From NCBI GenBank assembly GCA_036346395.1, contig CM070598.1:7609517-7673516 (forward strand): a stretch of DNA of 64,000 bases. Reading direction: 5' to 3'. The notes below the pieces were generated by a model that saw nothing but the letters and a program-made list of their open reading frames with translations, searched no databases and was not told the DNA's origin. A program made the translations under genes and the position numbers. This stretch comes from Hsuehochloa calcarea. Taxonomy: Eukaryota > Streptophyta > Magnoliopsida > Poales > Poaceae. This document shows positions 35,510 to 46,601 of the stretch, one piece after another. Within the stretch, counting starts at the first letter, position 1, and each line of letters opens with the position of its first letter.

Positions 35510-38500
35510 CTGGCCGTTGCCAAAATAAACATTAGTACTTTAAATTTACAGTCCGTGGTTTCCATAGGTTGAATGTTTCAATATCCTGTATAGATTAGAT
35601 TGGATGTGAGAAACATAAGTTGATATAAACAGTCAAGCTCTCATTGAATATACCGTCAAACTTTAAGGTTTGCTCCATTTGCACTCTGAGAATAAGGAGC
35701 AGTCAACAGGATTATGGAAGTGTTTAAATCCTTTTTCAGTGTCTTATTTCAATTTACTTGGACCGATAAATAGCTAGCTGATACCAAAAGAAGAATAGAG
35801 GTGTCAAATCAAGCAATTCAAACTGAAAGTCTGAACAATGATAAATCAATTATTTAATATTGAGACCTGCTCATTAGTTATTTAACAACTCAAACATGGA
35901 GGGAAAATTCGAATTAATTATATTAGCCAAAAACTCCTGTAGACTACTAATAAAAGACAACATACAATCTGAATTCAAAGGTTCATGTTTGTACATCATG
36001 CTCTTTTAATAGTAGTTCAGGGGAAAGAAATAAAGCAATGAGCCTAATTATATATTGAAAACCAGAAGAAAAATACGCTTCTGGTTCCAATAAGTAATAT
36101 CGATGCATTAAGTATATTTAGAAGACAGCGTTCTGTTCTATAGTGCTCAGAATATTTTGAATCTAGAATATTCAACACTCAGATTGGAGAAAATTTAATT
36201 AACAGGGCATCAAGGAGCACCTACCAGTAAGTTATTGGACTCTGGGTTCACAGGTTCTTGTTTTGTAGTAATGGTAGCAGGGATGCCAACTTGTTGCCGA
36301 TCTGCCATGACTCGACTCATTTTTCTGTCACTTCCAGCATCCGCACCGTAAACACCAAGACAATTTATACCCACAGAATCGTATCCAAATCCATAGCCTG
36401 CATACATTATAGGAGCACCTTGCCTTGCCATCACGGCTGTAACATTTGAGGTAGCTCTTTGGTTCATCATGTAGCCGTAGTCACCAGTTGCATGTGGTGA
36501 GTACATGTACGGATGTGCAGGAACCATGTAATGATTATTAAAGATATATGGTAGATTAGGTGGTGGGTACATTCCAACATAGCTGCTAATCGGGCTCCTT
36601 CCACCCCAGGTCTTTGAACCATATCGCCACCCATCCGGATAGTGGTTACGATCCTTTGGAATTGCAATCTTGGTTTCCACTTTTGTTCCATTCAAGTAAT
36701 GGAATGTAGTCTCCATGACCTTTCTCACAGCTTCCTCTGAATCAAAACTAACGAAACCAAAGCCCCTTGACTTATGAGTAGCACCATCTTGTATCATGAC
36801 AGCATCAGTTACCGTGCCAAACTTCTCGAAATAAGTTTCGAGGTCCTCTTTGATAATGTTGTTTCGTAGCCCACCAACAAAGACCTTCTTTCGATCAGAG
36901 CTTCCATTGCCATTACCAGCATTTGTGTTGTTGCTAGAAGACTGATTATACCACTGGCTGTGAACTGGGCTCTGATTTGTGTGGTGCGGGTAGAAAGATT
37001 GCCCGGTCTGATTTTGCATGGGCCTTACTCTAGCTCTCCTAACATTGACCTATCCATAATCAAACCACATAATTAAATTAAAATATATACTAAGAAGATT
37101 ATTTTTTCTAACAGACCAAACTGAAAGAAAAGGTGGAACAGAATGATAAGTTTATGTTACACTAGAGCAGAAATTATGCAGAAGACACAGCATGCAAGCT
37201 TCTCACAGAACACACAGCCACACAAAGTAGGGAAAAACCCCCTCGAATTCAACTGATCTATCACACAGAAAAAACATATTTTTCGTACGTTCAAGAAAAC
37301 CCTCAAAAGAACTAAAGAAGCTTCACATTAAACAGAATAAATATCATGGCAAGCTTCTTTTCTCTAAAGTACAAGCAGCTAGCAGCAATTTTTGTCGTAA
37401 CCTTAAGATCCTTGAGAAACTACACCAAAGTTGCCAATTTTGCTAAAGACATTCGAACCGGTGCTGCATCTTACTACATTTACACAAACAAAAGAAATCG
37501 AAGCAACGCTAGTTACAAATTGGGAAAATTGATTATTTGCTATCACAAAAAACAACCTTATAGGATTTGTCACTGCTAACATTGTAATCTATAATTTACC
37601 ACTATAAAGATTGGTTGTTTGATAATTAATCATTTTGACATTTTAATTACATTTCTGATCTTTTCTCCTTTTTTCCCCACATGAAATGTCCTTATTGTCC
37701 ATCTCTAACGTACACTGCTCCCGTAGCATTTCGTATCTGCTCCATTTCCCTCCTCTCATACACGATAGGGAAATGTTCTTATCGTATGTGGCAATCTGCC
37801 TGCACTGCTGCACACGCAATGCATCGCTAGCTTGGGCCAGCTTGTGATGCCCTTGTGCCCTGTGCTTGTTTGATGTTTTGCCTAAGCAAGTGCACTGGAA
37901 TTGAGTTTGCGCACACCGCCCACCATGAGTTGCTGGGATGTCAAAGTACGTGTGCCGCTTTCGCAAGCTTGATTCTTGCTTGACTGCATTGCACTGGTGC
38001 ATATTGACGTTCCTGCAATGGATTGCATGCAGTTTTTTGTGTGGGGATAGAATGCAGCCGCTCAATGCTCATTAGATTGGTGTGCAAATGTTAATGTGGA
38101 CAAGTTGATAGACGTCGGAATAAGTTGATGTTGCATGTCAGCTCATGCAGTGCATTCTTGAGTGCACATGCTGTTTAAGTGCTTGATCTGTGTGTGGATA
38201 TTGGTTCTGAATTGGGCAAGCCTCCTGTGTACATTAGAGAGGGGCAATTAGGACATTTCGTGTGGGGAAAAGAGAGAAAAGACAAGAAATGTCATTAAAA
38301 GGCCAAAATGACAAATTATCAAACAACTATCTTTAGAACGACAAATTATAGATTATAATGTTAGCAATGGCAAATCCTATAAAGTTATCCTTTGCGGTGG
38401 CAAATAATAGATTTTCCCTTACAAATTATATCCACAAGCTTCGATCTTAACAGGAATTTCAGGAAGTGCTAAATCTACATATTCACAAGCATCACAGCTA

Positions 38501-38998
38501 GCCAAAGGCAAGCTATGCTTTTTTTTAATCCCCAATTCAACCTGACCGAGATTCAATCTTCCGTTACATTGGACCGCGTAAAGACGAACAAATCTAATCT
38601 GCTATGACAATCGATGCCACCTCAAGCTTCCCGTAAGCTTAGATTAACTCGGTACTAAGCTACATTTAATCGCACAGCCCTAAACGCGCGCGCAGCACAA
38701 TTTCCCCGTCAGAGTTGCAACTATCACCAATTCAATCAAGCGGTTCAAAAGCAGGCAGCAACCAACTCACGGTGCGGCCGCCGAAGACGTGGTTGGGCTG
38801 CTCCGTCTCATCGAGCGCGCTCTGCGCTGCCGCATCGTCGGCGAACTCGACGAACGCGAAGCCGCGGCCCTGGCCGCTCTCCCGGTGACGCACGACCCGG
38901 ATGCCCAGCACCTCGCCGTAGCGGCCGAAGTGCTCCCTCAGCTCGTCCGCCCGCGCGGACTGCGGGAGTCCGCCTACGAAGATCTTCCGCCCCTCCAT
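35489..38998 (-). CDS. Two-RRM RNA-binding protein (Musashi/DAZAP1/hnRNP-like), spliced
   Basis: The gene encodes an RNA-binding protein with tandem RRM domains, expected to act in mRNA processing, export or translation. Exon 1 (38771-38998, 76 codons) starts at ATG 38998 and holds RRM1: RNP2 KIFVGGLP at residues 5-12 and RNP1 GRGFAFVEF at 44-52. The donor GTGAGT and an acceptor at 37050-37051 join it in phase to exon 2, giving GGRT-VNVRRARV, the normal last strand of an RRM. Exon 2 (to 36225) holds RRM2: KVFVGGLR (about 131-138) and SRGFGFVSF (about 170-178), then a Tyr/Met/Pro/Gly-rich tail. A GTAGGT donor near its end suggests a third exon (35489-35509, KAPVGS then stop), giving 357 residues. 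Without that splice the frame stops at 36210 after GAP (355 residues). The leader contains a CT repeat and AACCCTAG. Intron 1 hosts a MULE. Confidence 0.85.
36210..37049 (-). CDS. Exon 2 of the RRM gene (RRM2 and C-terminal tail)
   Basis: Begins after an AG acceptor at 37051-37050 with VNVRRARVRPMQNQTG. The reading frame is open to TGA at 36210-36212. If the internal donor CTG|GTAGGT is used, the exon ends at 36225 instead. An Asn/Gln/Ser-rich linker of about 40 residues separates the RRMs. Confidence 0.9.
   Translation of the reverse strand, partial: VNVRRARVRPMQNQTGQSFYPHHTNQSPVHSQWYNQSSSNNTNAGNGNGSSDRKKVFVGGLRNNIIKEDLETYFEKFGTVTDAVMIQDGATHKSRGFGFVSFDSEEAVRKVMETTFHYLNGTKVETKIAIPKDRNHYPDGWRYGSKTWGGRSPISSYVGMYPPPNLPYIFNNHYMVPAHPYMYSPHATGDYGYMMNQRATSNVTAVMARQGAPIMYAGYGFGYDSVGINCLGVYGADAGSDRKMSRVMADRQQVGIPATITTKQEPVNPESNNLLVGAP
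37522..38418. mobile_element. Mutator-like element (MULE), 897 bp, in an intron
   Basis: Long terminal inverted repeats of about 140 bp begin GGGAAAATTGATTATTTG on the left and GGGAAAATCTATTATTTG on the right (reverse complement). They stay alignable through TATAGGATTTG, AACATTGTAATCTATAATTT and TTTTCCCCACA. A perfect 9-bp target duplication TTACAAATT lies at 37513-37521 and 38419-38427. Long inverted repeats plus a 9-bp duplication define Mutator-like elements. The interior of about 600 bp has a minus-strand open frame (37643-38065) without a recognised domain, so it is non-autonomous. It sits wholly inside intron 1 of the RRM gene. Confidence 0.93.
38771..38998 (-). CDS. Exon 1 of the RRM gene (RRM1)
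   Basis: 76 codons, GC-rich, from MEGRKIFVGG to GGRT. ATG at 38998 is the first in-frame start and sits just before RNP2, as usual in this family. Splice donor ACC|GTGAGT. Confidence 0.9.
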
Positions 38999-39013
38999 CG
39001 TCCGCTCCCGACG

Positions 39014-39240
39014 GAGAGAGAGAGAGAGAGAGCGCTGCTGTTTGTTTCCCGAAGGGAAGCGGCCGGCGCGCGTGGGCGAAGAGGAAGAAGAGGAGGAAGG
39101 CTAGGGTTGTGGTGTTGGGCTCGCCGCGGATCGGAGGTGGACTCTTCCTGGGCCGGTGTGGATTACATCTGCTTGTGTTGGTTGGGTGCGGTGTTTGACG
39201 GGTCTCTCTCCCCTCTCGATACGACTCCGCGAGCAGACTG
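39014..39240 (-). promoter_or_regulatory. 5' leader and proximal promoter of the RRM gene
   Basis: In minus orientation, a GC-rich region with AACCCTAGCC, a pyrimidine-rich stretch and a CT microsatellite (39014-39032) leads into the ATG at 38998. No TATA box is evident, as is common for housekeeping-type plant genes. Transcription start not determinable. Confidence 0.45.
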
Positions 39241-41567
39241 ACTAGTAGTACCTAGTACTAATTGACTATTACTTGTGGGTACAAGTGTTCTTTGGTTGGC
39301 TGACAAACAGGGCCCACGATGGATCAGCCTTGTTTTTAATGTTACGGTTTTTGCAATCTGTATTATCTACGAGTAAGACTCACTAAGTTATCTGTTGTGG
39401 ATAGGTTAAACGCTGGATGGGGATTAGTATTTGCAGATAATAGCGTGTATGTATTAGGGAAAACAATTTTCGAACGAAATTACCTGTTCAAAATTTTCGT
39501 GGGTTTTCAAACGGGACGAAATTTTATGTATACAATAATCTCCTTTGTATAAAAGGATAAACATGTGTGGCAGATAACTCTTATCACGACTTCAATTAAA
39601 AAAGGGTTAAAAAAAGAGATAAGCTCTTATCACAAACCAATCGTCTAAAGTCTTAACTCCTGGCCAATCTTTTTTACTGGGATGGCTGGCACAATGTAAA
39701 CCATGCAGATAAGCCTCAAACCATATAAAACCCACGGGAAGGTCTATGGAGACAGTAAATAAGTGAACGGCAAAAATCATAGATTCATTTACAGAACCAC
39801 GAACGTGTAGTCTACAATGCCTTGTTGACCACTAATCTTTAATTTATTTATAATCTCTATTAAACCCTGAGTACAAAATGAGAAATGAGAGAGAGAGCGC
39901 GCGCCGCCTCATCGCATTCTTCTTCTACCGTTCGATATCAATTCAACGGACACAAATGCATGAAAGAGAATACGAAAATTGGAGCCCGAGGTATAGTAAA
40001 TGACAGTGTGTTAAATTTGTTGCGGGGGCTTTTGCCTTTTGTTTTTATATCGATTTGTTCTTCTTCATCCATAGTGACCAAAAAATAAAAGGAAGACATG
40101 ACGTACCTGTTTGCAGGGGCGGAGCTTCATGCCGACTAACTTGGGCAACGACCCCTTTCTTTGGTATCTCTAAGAAGCTAGTAGTTTATACTATATATTA
40201 GACTAAACAGTCATTAGTGTTGCCTCTCTAATCCATTAACTCGTAAGTTGGAAACTTAATTTTCCAATGTTGATATTTTATCTTTACAGGTGGCCCTTCT
40301 TGATATCTGGTCAAGCTCAGGCAGTTTGAATCTCGGAGCTGATGCGTGTGCTGTGGCACTGGTATACTAGGTTTAGACCATTGGAATCTAGCAGAAGCAG
40401 AAACTAACATAACCATGTGAAAATGCCGAAGAAAGAAAGGTAAGAAGAAGAAGAAAAAAGAGCACCGGCTAGCACACGATCGGGAGAAGAAAGGCAGCTC
40501 CATTTGTAGCAGATTGATACGGTTATTTTTTTTTGGTCGGGGTCACGGAAAGGCCTTAGACCAGCTCGTGGGCCAGGCTTCATTTCAGGACATCAATTCG
40601 GGAAATTGGTATTTTCAAGATAACTTATACCTAACTTTTATTTTCAATTCTGACCCTTTTGAGTACGTTACAATATGTGGTGTAGCAAAACACGTTGTCA
40701 CATCACGAACCTCAGCGTGGCAAACGGGTGCTGTCACACCACTCCTCTTGGCGTGACAGGACTTAACTCAAAAACCGACGCGTGTTGGCTCGGAGGGCTA
40801 TCGTGATAGGTTTAGTCACGCCGCAATCGGTGGTGTGACAACACAGTTTGATCACGCTACGAATCATGACGCGAGTAAAAGATTCAGAATTAAAAATAAA
40901 GTTATAGAGATGCTACCTTTAAAATATTTTTTTAAAAAAATAGATTTTAAAAAACTCCCTAACACAGTGACTCACTAGCGCACATTAAAAAAAGCTTAAA
41001 AGAACACCCTCCACTACTCCAAGTGAACATAACTGATCTACATCCATAGCTCAGTTCGCTTTACACAGTACACCGCTGCTCTTTTCCTCACGCAAAAAAG
41101 AAAAGATTAAGCTAGACAAATACCGTCCGATTTCCACGGCAGGAGCATGTAAAGCTATCGGCGCAACACTTGTTCAGGGTTCAGGCCGCGTGCTGCACGA
41201 GGGCCGACGTCTCTGACTGAAGTCTGAACCTTCGTTCCCGCAAGCGGCAGGCGCGAGGACACGGGTGCAGTCACACGTCGGCGACCGCGGGGGCAAAGGG
41301 GGCGCTTGGCCCATCCATCCATGGACGGACCGATCTCACCCCAGCAATGGCTTCCACTTATTCGCAGCCCCGGCGCTGCTGCAGATACGCCGCTGACACC
41401 TCACACGATCGAGCGTCTCCTTTTTCTGCTTCCAGCTTCGCCTTTTTCCGAACCACCACTGCTACGCTTACTTCTTGCATGCATCGATCGCCTCTTGCGG
41501 TCTTGTCACTCGACTGATACGTGAGAGGCTGGGGAAAAGGCGGCTAAATTAAAGCCGGGTGATGAGA
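39241..41567. other. Gene-free stretch
   Basis: No supported gene. At 40690-40870 there are repeated TGTCAC/GGCGTGAC-type words, possibly subterminal repeats of an unbounded transposon. A GC-rich patch at 41180-41530 has open frames but no domain. Confidence 0.4.
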
Positions 41568-41832
41568 GGAAAAGCAGGAATTTTTTTCAATATTTTTTTT
41601 CAAAATTACAAAAATAATATCACCTAATCCTTTTTGTTAGAAATAATCATCGGTCACCGTACCATTGGGCGACTTAGAGTTAGTCGCCCAACCACTTGGC
41701 GACTGCGCAAAGTCACCCAATGAACGCACGATAAGAGTTAAGAGTCGTCCGATGGTTGAGCGACTTTATTAAGTCACCCAATCGATGAGCGACTTAGAGT
41801 CCATTGACCGATTGGTGAGCGACTTGAAGACG

Positions 41833-41934
41833 GTCCGAACGTTTAGCAGTATAACTGTTTTAACTTGTCCGAACGTTTAGCAGTATAACTGTTTTAACTT
41901 GTTCGAACGTTTAGCAGTATAACTGTTTTAACTT
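41833..41934. repeat. 34-bp tandem repeat, three copies
   Basis: Three almost identical units containing GTCCGAACGTTTAGCAGTAT, just inside the left end of the PMD element. Confidence 0.95.
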
Positions 41935-42440
41935 CAAACACTTCAAGTTTGACCGACTTTAAAAAATAGGAAATAAATTCCTAAATTATAAAATATTAAC
42001 AGCAGTGCTTTTAGAACTTAGTTTGAATTTTTACAATGTTGAATTAAGCTATAAAATTTTGAAAAATTTACATTTATTCATGATAAATATTATCGTATTT
42101 AAATAAATTATTTCCCAGAGATAATCCTGTTGAAGGATGTTATAAATTTTTTGGAAATAAAAGAGTGGTGAAATGGTTGGTTGGTCCATTTATGATTTTC
42201 GTATAATCACAAGGGTACGAAATTTGTCAGACTCGCAATAACATTTTTTGATCGTCATATGTTGTTGTAGTACGCTAAATTTCTGAATAATTTTGTGAGG
42301 ACGATAGATGTAGCAATGATTCGTAATATACAAGTTATAGAACAATACTAGAGAGAATGCATAGACAACCATGTTATAGTAAATACGAAGTAGAATACGT
42401 AAACACATAATACAAGTACACAAAACACAACAAAGATCCC

Positions 42441-44820
42441 CTACTGGCCACCCGCTACACCACTCGTAGCACCTCCTCCGTCGTCGCCACGTCCCAAACT
42501 CGGTTCGCGCCCACCAATACGCCCCCGCTTGGGCTTCCGAAGCAAGGGGTGCCTGGGCCGGGGCCTAGACAGCGAAAGGTGCTCAGGTGGCCTGCTGATC
42601 CATGCTCCCAAGGCCTAGGTCGACTCCACTTATGCCTGCTTGAACATTGGGGGCCCGCTAAGCTAAGACCGGGAAAGAACCTCGACGGGTGCGGGCTCAG
42701 CTGCTCCCCTGACCTTCCCGAATGGATCCACGAAGAAGGCGTCCACGTCCTTATGCGGGGAGAGCCGAACTACCGGCTGGAGCAGGAAACCTGCAGGACA
42801 AATAATGTTAATCCCTACAATATATCGATGATCACAAACCTGAAGAGAGGAAACATATCTTGGTCATGGGCCATGTGCGCGAAAGGGTCAAATCCGTCGT
42901 ACTGTCCATACGAGTTAAGGAAGAAAGGATACTACCCTGGCGTTCTCGGGTAGGTGTCCTGGAACGACGACGGTGGCGGTGGATGTGGCGGTGCGTACCC
43001 ACATGCCCACCTGCACCCTCCACCGCTAACGCGCAGCGCAGCGGGCACATGGGCGTGCCCTCCCGAGCCTCATGATGGGTCATGAGGACGTGCCGGCCTC
43101 GGCGTATACGACGGCGTGTCCACCTGTTGCACCATCCTGCACAACGTCAAGGTCACAGCACGCCTCGCCTAACTGCAGGCTCGACGGACAAACTGTAGTA
43201 GCTCATTGCGCGTCACCTCCGCACCAATGGCGAACCTGTCTAGGATCGACTAGCCATCCCTGGCAATCCCGACGTTCATGTCCATCTGCAAGGAGTACAT
43301 GAAAGCATCAAACCTATAATTGAGGTAACCATACTCACACAATTTAAAACACGATAATATGTACTGCGAGGTGCAAGTTCTGCGCGAAGTGTACACGGTA
43401 CGCGTCGGTCGGTGTTGGTACGCGAGCGGGGGGAGGGTTGACGACATGTGTTGGTAAGGTACTCATCGTGCGACCGGGTCGACGGGCGTCCTCCTGCACA
43501 CAGTCCTCGTGGGCATTCGCCCACTGCACCACTCACGGCTCCATCTTCGCCGACCACTGCATCCTGTGCCACCCCTCCTACTATGCCTGCGAAACGTACC
43601 ACTGCAATTACAAGCCGTCGTAACAGAACTGGCAAAAACATATACGAACATGTGGTGTGTGTAACTCACGTGTGGGTCGAGTCAGGCGCCCTCATCCCGA
43701 TGGGAACTAAACAACCTGGCGGAGGCCGAACTAGCTCATCACCCTGTGCACCGCGTAGTCCTCGACGAACACGTCAAAGATGAACTTCTTCTGCGTCCGC
43801 CAGTACGCCCAGTTGCGCCAGCATAGTGAGGACAGCCCCCCCCGGGAGCACGGTCCTCTATCTCCTGATCAGAGTACGGCTCCCAGTGCACATCGTCAGC
43901 GGTGAAGCGATCCAACTGCTCCACGAAGTGCTCGTACACGCGTGTGACCTGCACATGTGCATACTATGCCTGCGAGCTAGAACAGTGGTTACAAAGGATG
44001 ACTCGTAATACGACTGAAGTAAAGATATAGGGAAGTACATACCCGTCTACGACACCAAAGGGACCCTACGGTTGGCTGGGCTACCACGTCCCCATGGTAC
44101 ATGTCCTCGCCGTACGGACTAGAGTCTACCAGCATAGGCCATCTGAGAAAGAAGCGCTCGAACGACCACAACTGCAGCAGGAGGAGGCAGCCTGTGAGGA
44201 TAGATGCCGACTTTGTCCTACAAAGACGATCGCACATATACCGTGATGACGTCGCAGCAAATACTGGTGATCCCGGTGATCAGAGGTCCTCGCCGTCGGC
44301 GAGTGCCCTCACATACCCCACGAGGTAGGCGTCGACGGAGTCACCGTGGCTGCTGGTAAACAGTACACAGCCGAAGAGCCACAGCAGGTATGCCTCGAGG
44401 TGCCGCGACACCTGGTCGTCGGTGGGCCGCGGGACCATCCGCTCGACCTACGCACAAACGAACTGTCGCTCCGAGAAGTTGTAGTACGGTGGCCCGATCT
44501 CCGCCGCAAGAACCCCCTGAAACCTGCCTAGAAGGGCGTTGCGCCAGTTGACAGGCGCATCTGGCAAGAATGCAGGGGCTCCCACGATAGGCAGGCCGAG
44601 CAGCATCGCGACATCCTGTAGAGTAGGGGCCATCTCCCCGAATGGGAGGTGGAAGGTGTGCGTCTTGGGCCGCCACCGGTCCACCAGAGCTGTCAGGAGC
44701 GACCGGTCGAATGTGAACCGTCGTGACCGCTCTGGACCAGCCTGGACCTCCCCGTCATCCTCGACCGGAGCTCCGTCCTCTTCGGCGGCCTCCACCATCC
44801 GTGCGAGAGGTAGAAGGCCG
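42441..44820 (-). pseudogene. Plant mobile domain (PMD, MAIN-like) gene, degenerate
   Basis: The PMD is found in plant transposon proteins and in the host MAIN/MAIL proteins that act in gene silencing and meristem integrity. On the minus strand the domain reads FTFDRSLLTALVDRW, THTFHLPFGEMAPTLQDVAM and LLGLPIVGAPAFLP (about 44560-44720). It continues, after an in-frame TAG or splice at about 44450, with VERMVPRPTDDQVSRHLEAY and LVGYVRALADGEDL. Later pieces include SFERFFLRWPMLVD (about 44150) and LDRFTADDVHWEPYSDQE with APGG (about 43850-43910). A Gly/Arg-rich tail, GRIGGREPSLGRGDDGGG, ends at a stop at 42441. Several frame changes separate these parts, some probably introns, so coding ability is doubtful. 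It lies inside a MULE and is therefore transposon-borne, not a host MAIN gene. Confidence 0.75.
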
Positions 44821-45136
44821 GCACGGCTCAGCATGCAAAGCACGAAGAAGTAATTACATAGCGGGCATATGACACAAAACAAGTGACACAGCTTGCGGAC
44901 AAACCTGTCTACACAGCGTGGATCCAATCTCCAAGCCCATTGGGGTGTCCGCGTACAAACCACCCCCAAGTCAGCTGCGTCGTCCCCGTGAACCGGATGC
45001 GGGACACGATGGCTCACGCGGTGTTGCCATACCTGCAAATCAATTTTTAGTTAACAATTACGACACAATTAGTGGGTTTAATTAAGACCTATTTACAACT
45101 ATTAACAATATGCATAGACCCCGTCAAATATAAAAT

Positions 45137-45466
45137 AAACGAGGTATTACATAAGTTTTATCAATTATCAAAGAAATAACAAAGAAATTAAAAGGCATTA
45201 ATGTTAATTGAGCTTTTAAATTATATTCCAATGACAAATAAATCATATTTGATATGTTCTTAGTGGCACCAACACACTTTGCTCGAACACAGGTCCTAAT
45301 TAAACGAGATATTACATAGGTATGTCAGTTGTAAAATAAATAACAAAGAAATTAAAAGCATTAATGTTAATTGAGAATTTCAATTATATTCCAATTGCAA
45401 ATAAATCATATTTGGTATGTTCTTAGTGGCACCAAAACACTTTGCTCGAACACAAATATAATAAAT
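45137..45466. repeat. Tandem duplication, about 165-bp unit
   Basis: Two adjacent diverged copies share AAACGAGGTATTACATA, AATAACAAAGAAATTAAAA and TTCTTAGTGGCACCAA. AT-rich, non-coding, within the PMD element upstream of its gene. Confidence 0.85.
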
Positions 45467-45531
45467 ATACAATTTCATGAAAACCAAGTGGTAAACACAC
45501 GATTTTTCCTACAAAAGGCTATATTATGTTA

Positions 45532-46601
45532 GGCTCTGGATCAGGTGGAAACCATGTTCCTGTGCAAACTTTGGAAACTATCGATCTAGACCACGGGCTG
45601 CGCATCCGATGGCTAGAGATGGAGGTGGGGCTTTTTTGCACTTAAACGCGCCCAAAGATCGCTAATCATGTTGTTTTGCAAATCACCCTCCTCTAATCGC
45701 AGCCAAGACCAAAGAACAGTCCGTGTTATCGCCGCCCGTTCGTCTTTTCCATCGGACGCAGCGAGATCCCGCCAGCGTGCCGCGACTTCGCCGGTGGCCG
45801 CCTCCGCCTCGCCGCTCTCCGCCATTGCCCGTTCCTGCGCATGCGACTCGCCATAGCAATGGATGGACGCCGTCTTTGGTGCTCGAGTCTGCTCTCCGTC
45901 GCGCGCCAGAGGACCACGGCCTCGGCAAGGTGCGGCTCATGGCGCATGGAGGATGGACGACGCATACAGCTGAGCCACGCCACTACTGGAGAGAGTCTCA
46001 CGGACGAGATGGTCCGAGCTCAAGCTCAATATCATTGACATGAACACTAGGTTCTACAATGTGTCATGATGCTTCTTGAAATTGAATGTACTCATAGAAA
46101 ATGACGAAGTATATAAACTAGTATCTTTGCAATTTCAGTCTATTTTTTCACCAAAAGTGCTTTGCAATTTTTCATGCAGTTGAGTTGAGTTCAGTTGAGT
46201 CACAGAATTGAAAATAAACTAGTATCTTGTGCATTTCAAAAGGAGTTCTCAGAAAGTGGTTAACTAAATTCTTCTTCTGAACTATGGCTTCTAGTGAATC
46301 CGGGAGCCAGGAGGTGGTGGCGCGCCTGCGATGCCGTCCTCGTCCTGCCCGCCTCATAAAACGACTCGTGGTGGCGCGTGGCCGTGAAAACTAAACGACA
46401 AGAAACGACGCCAAACTATCGACACATACCTGTTTGCTAGGGGGTGATTTGCAAAACAACATGATTAGCAGTGCTGGGGGCGGGCGTTTAAGTGCAAAAA
46501 AGCCCCACCTCCATCTCTAGCCATCGGATGCGCAGCCCGTGGTCTAGATCGATAGTTTTCAAAGTTTGCACAGGAACATGGTTTCCACCTGATCCAGAGC
46601 C
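45532..46601. mobile_element. Pack-MULE-like element nested in the PMD MULE, 1.07 kb
   Basis: Terminal inverted repeats of about 150 bp are nearly identical: the left begins GGCTCTGGATCAGGTGGAAA and the right is its reverse complement, ending CACCTGATCCAGAGCC. A perfect 9-bp target duplication ATTATGTTA is present at 45523-45531 and 46602-46610. The repeats run inward to GATTTGCAAAACAACATGAT. Between them (about 45690-46435) lies a GC-rich block (45700-45990) with open frames on both strands and no transposase, a composition unlike the AT-rich surroundings. That pattern is typical of a captured gene fragment. Source gene not recognised. Confidence 0.92.

Noticed and set aside
40560..40590. 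CCAGGCTTCATT resembling miR166
   Set aside because: Only 12 bases match and no folding partner is seen nearby.
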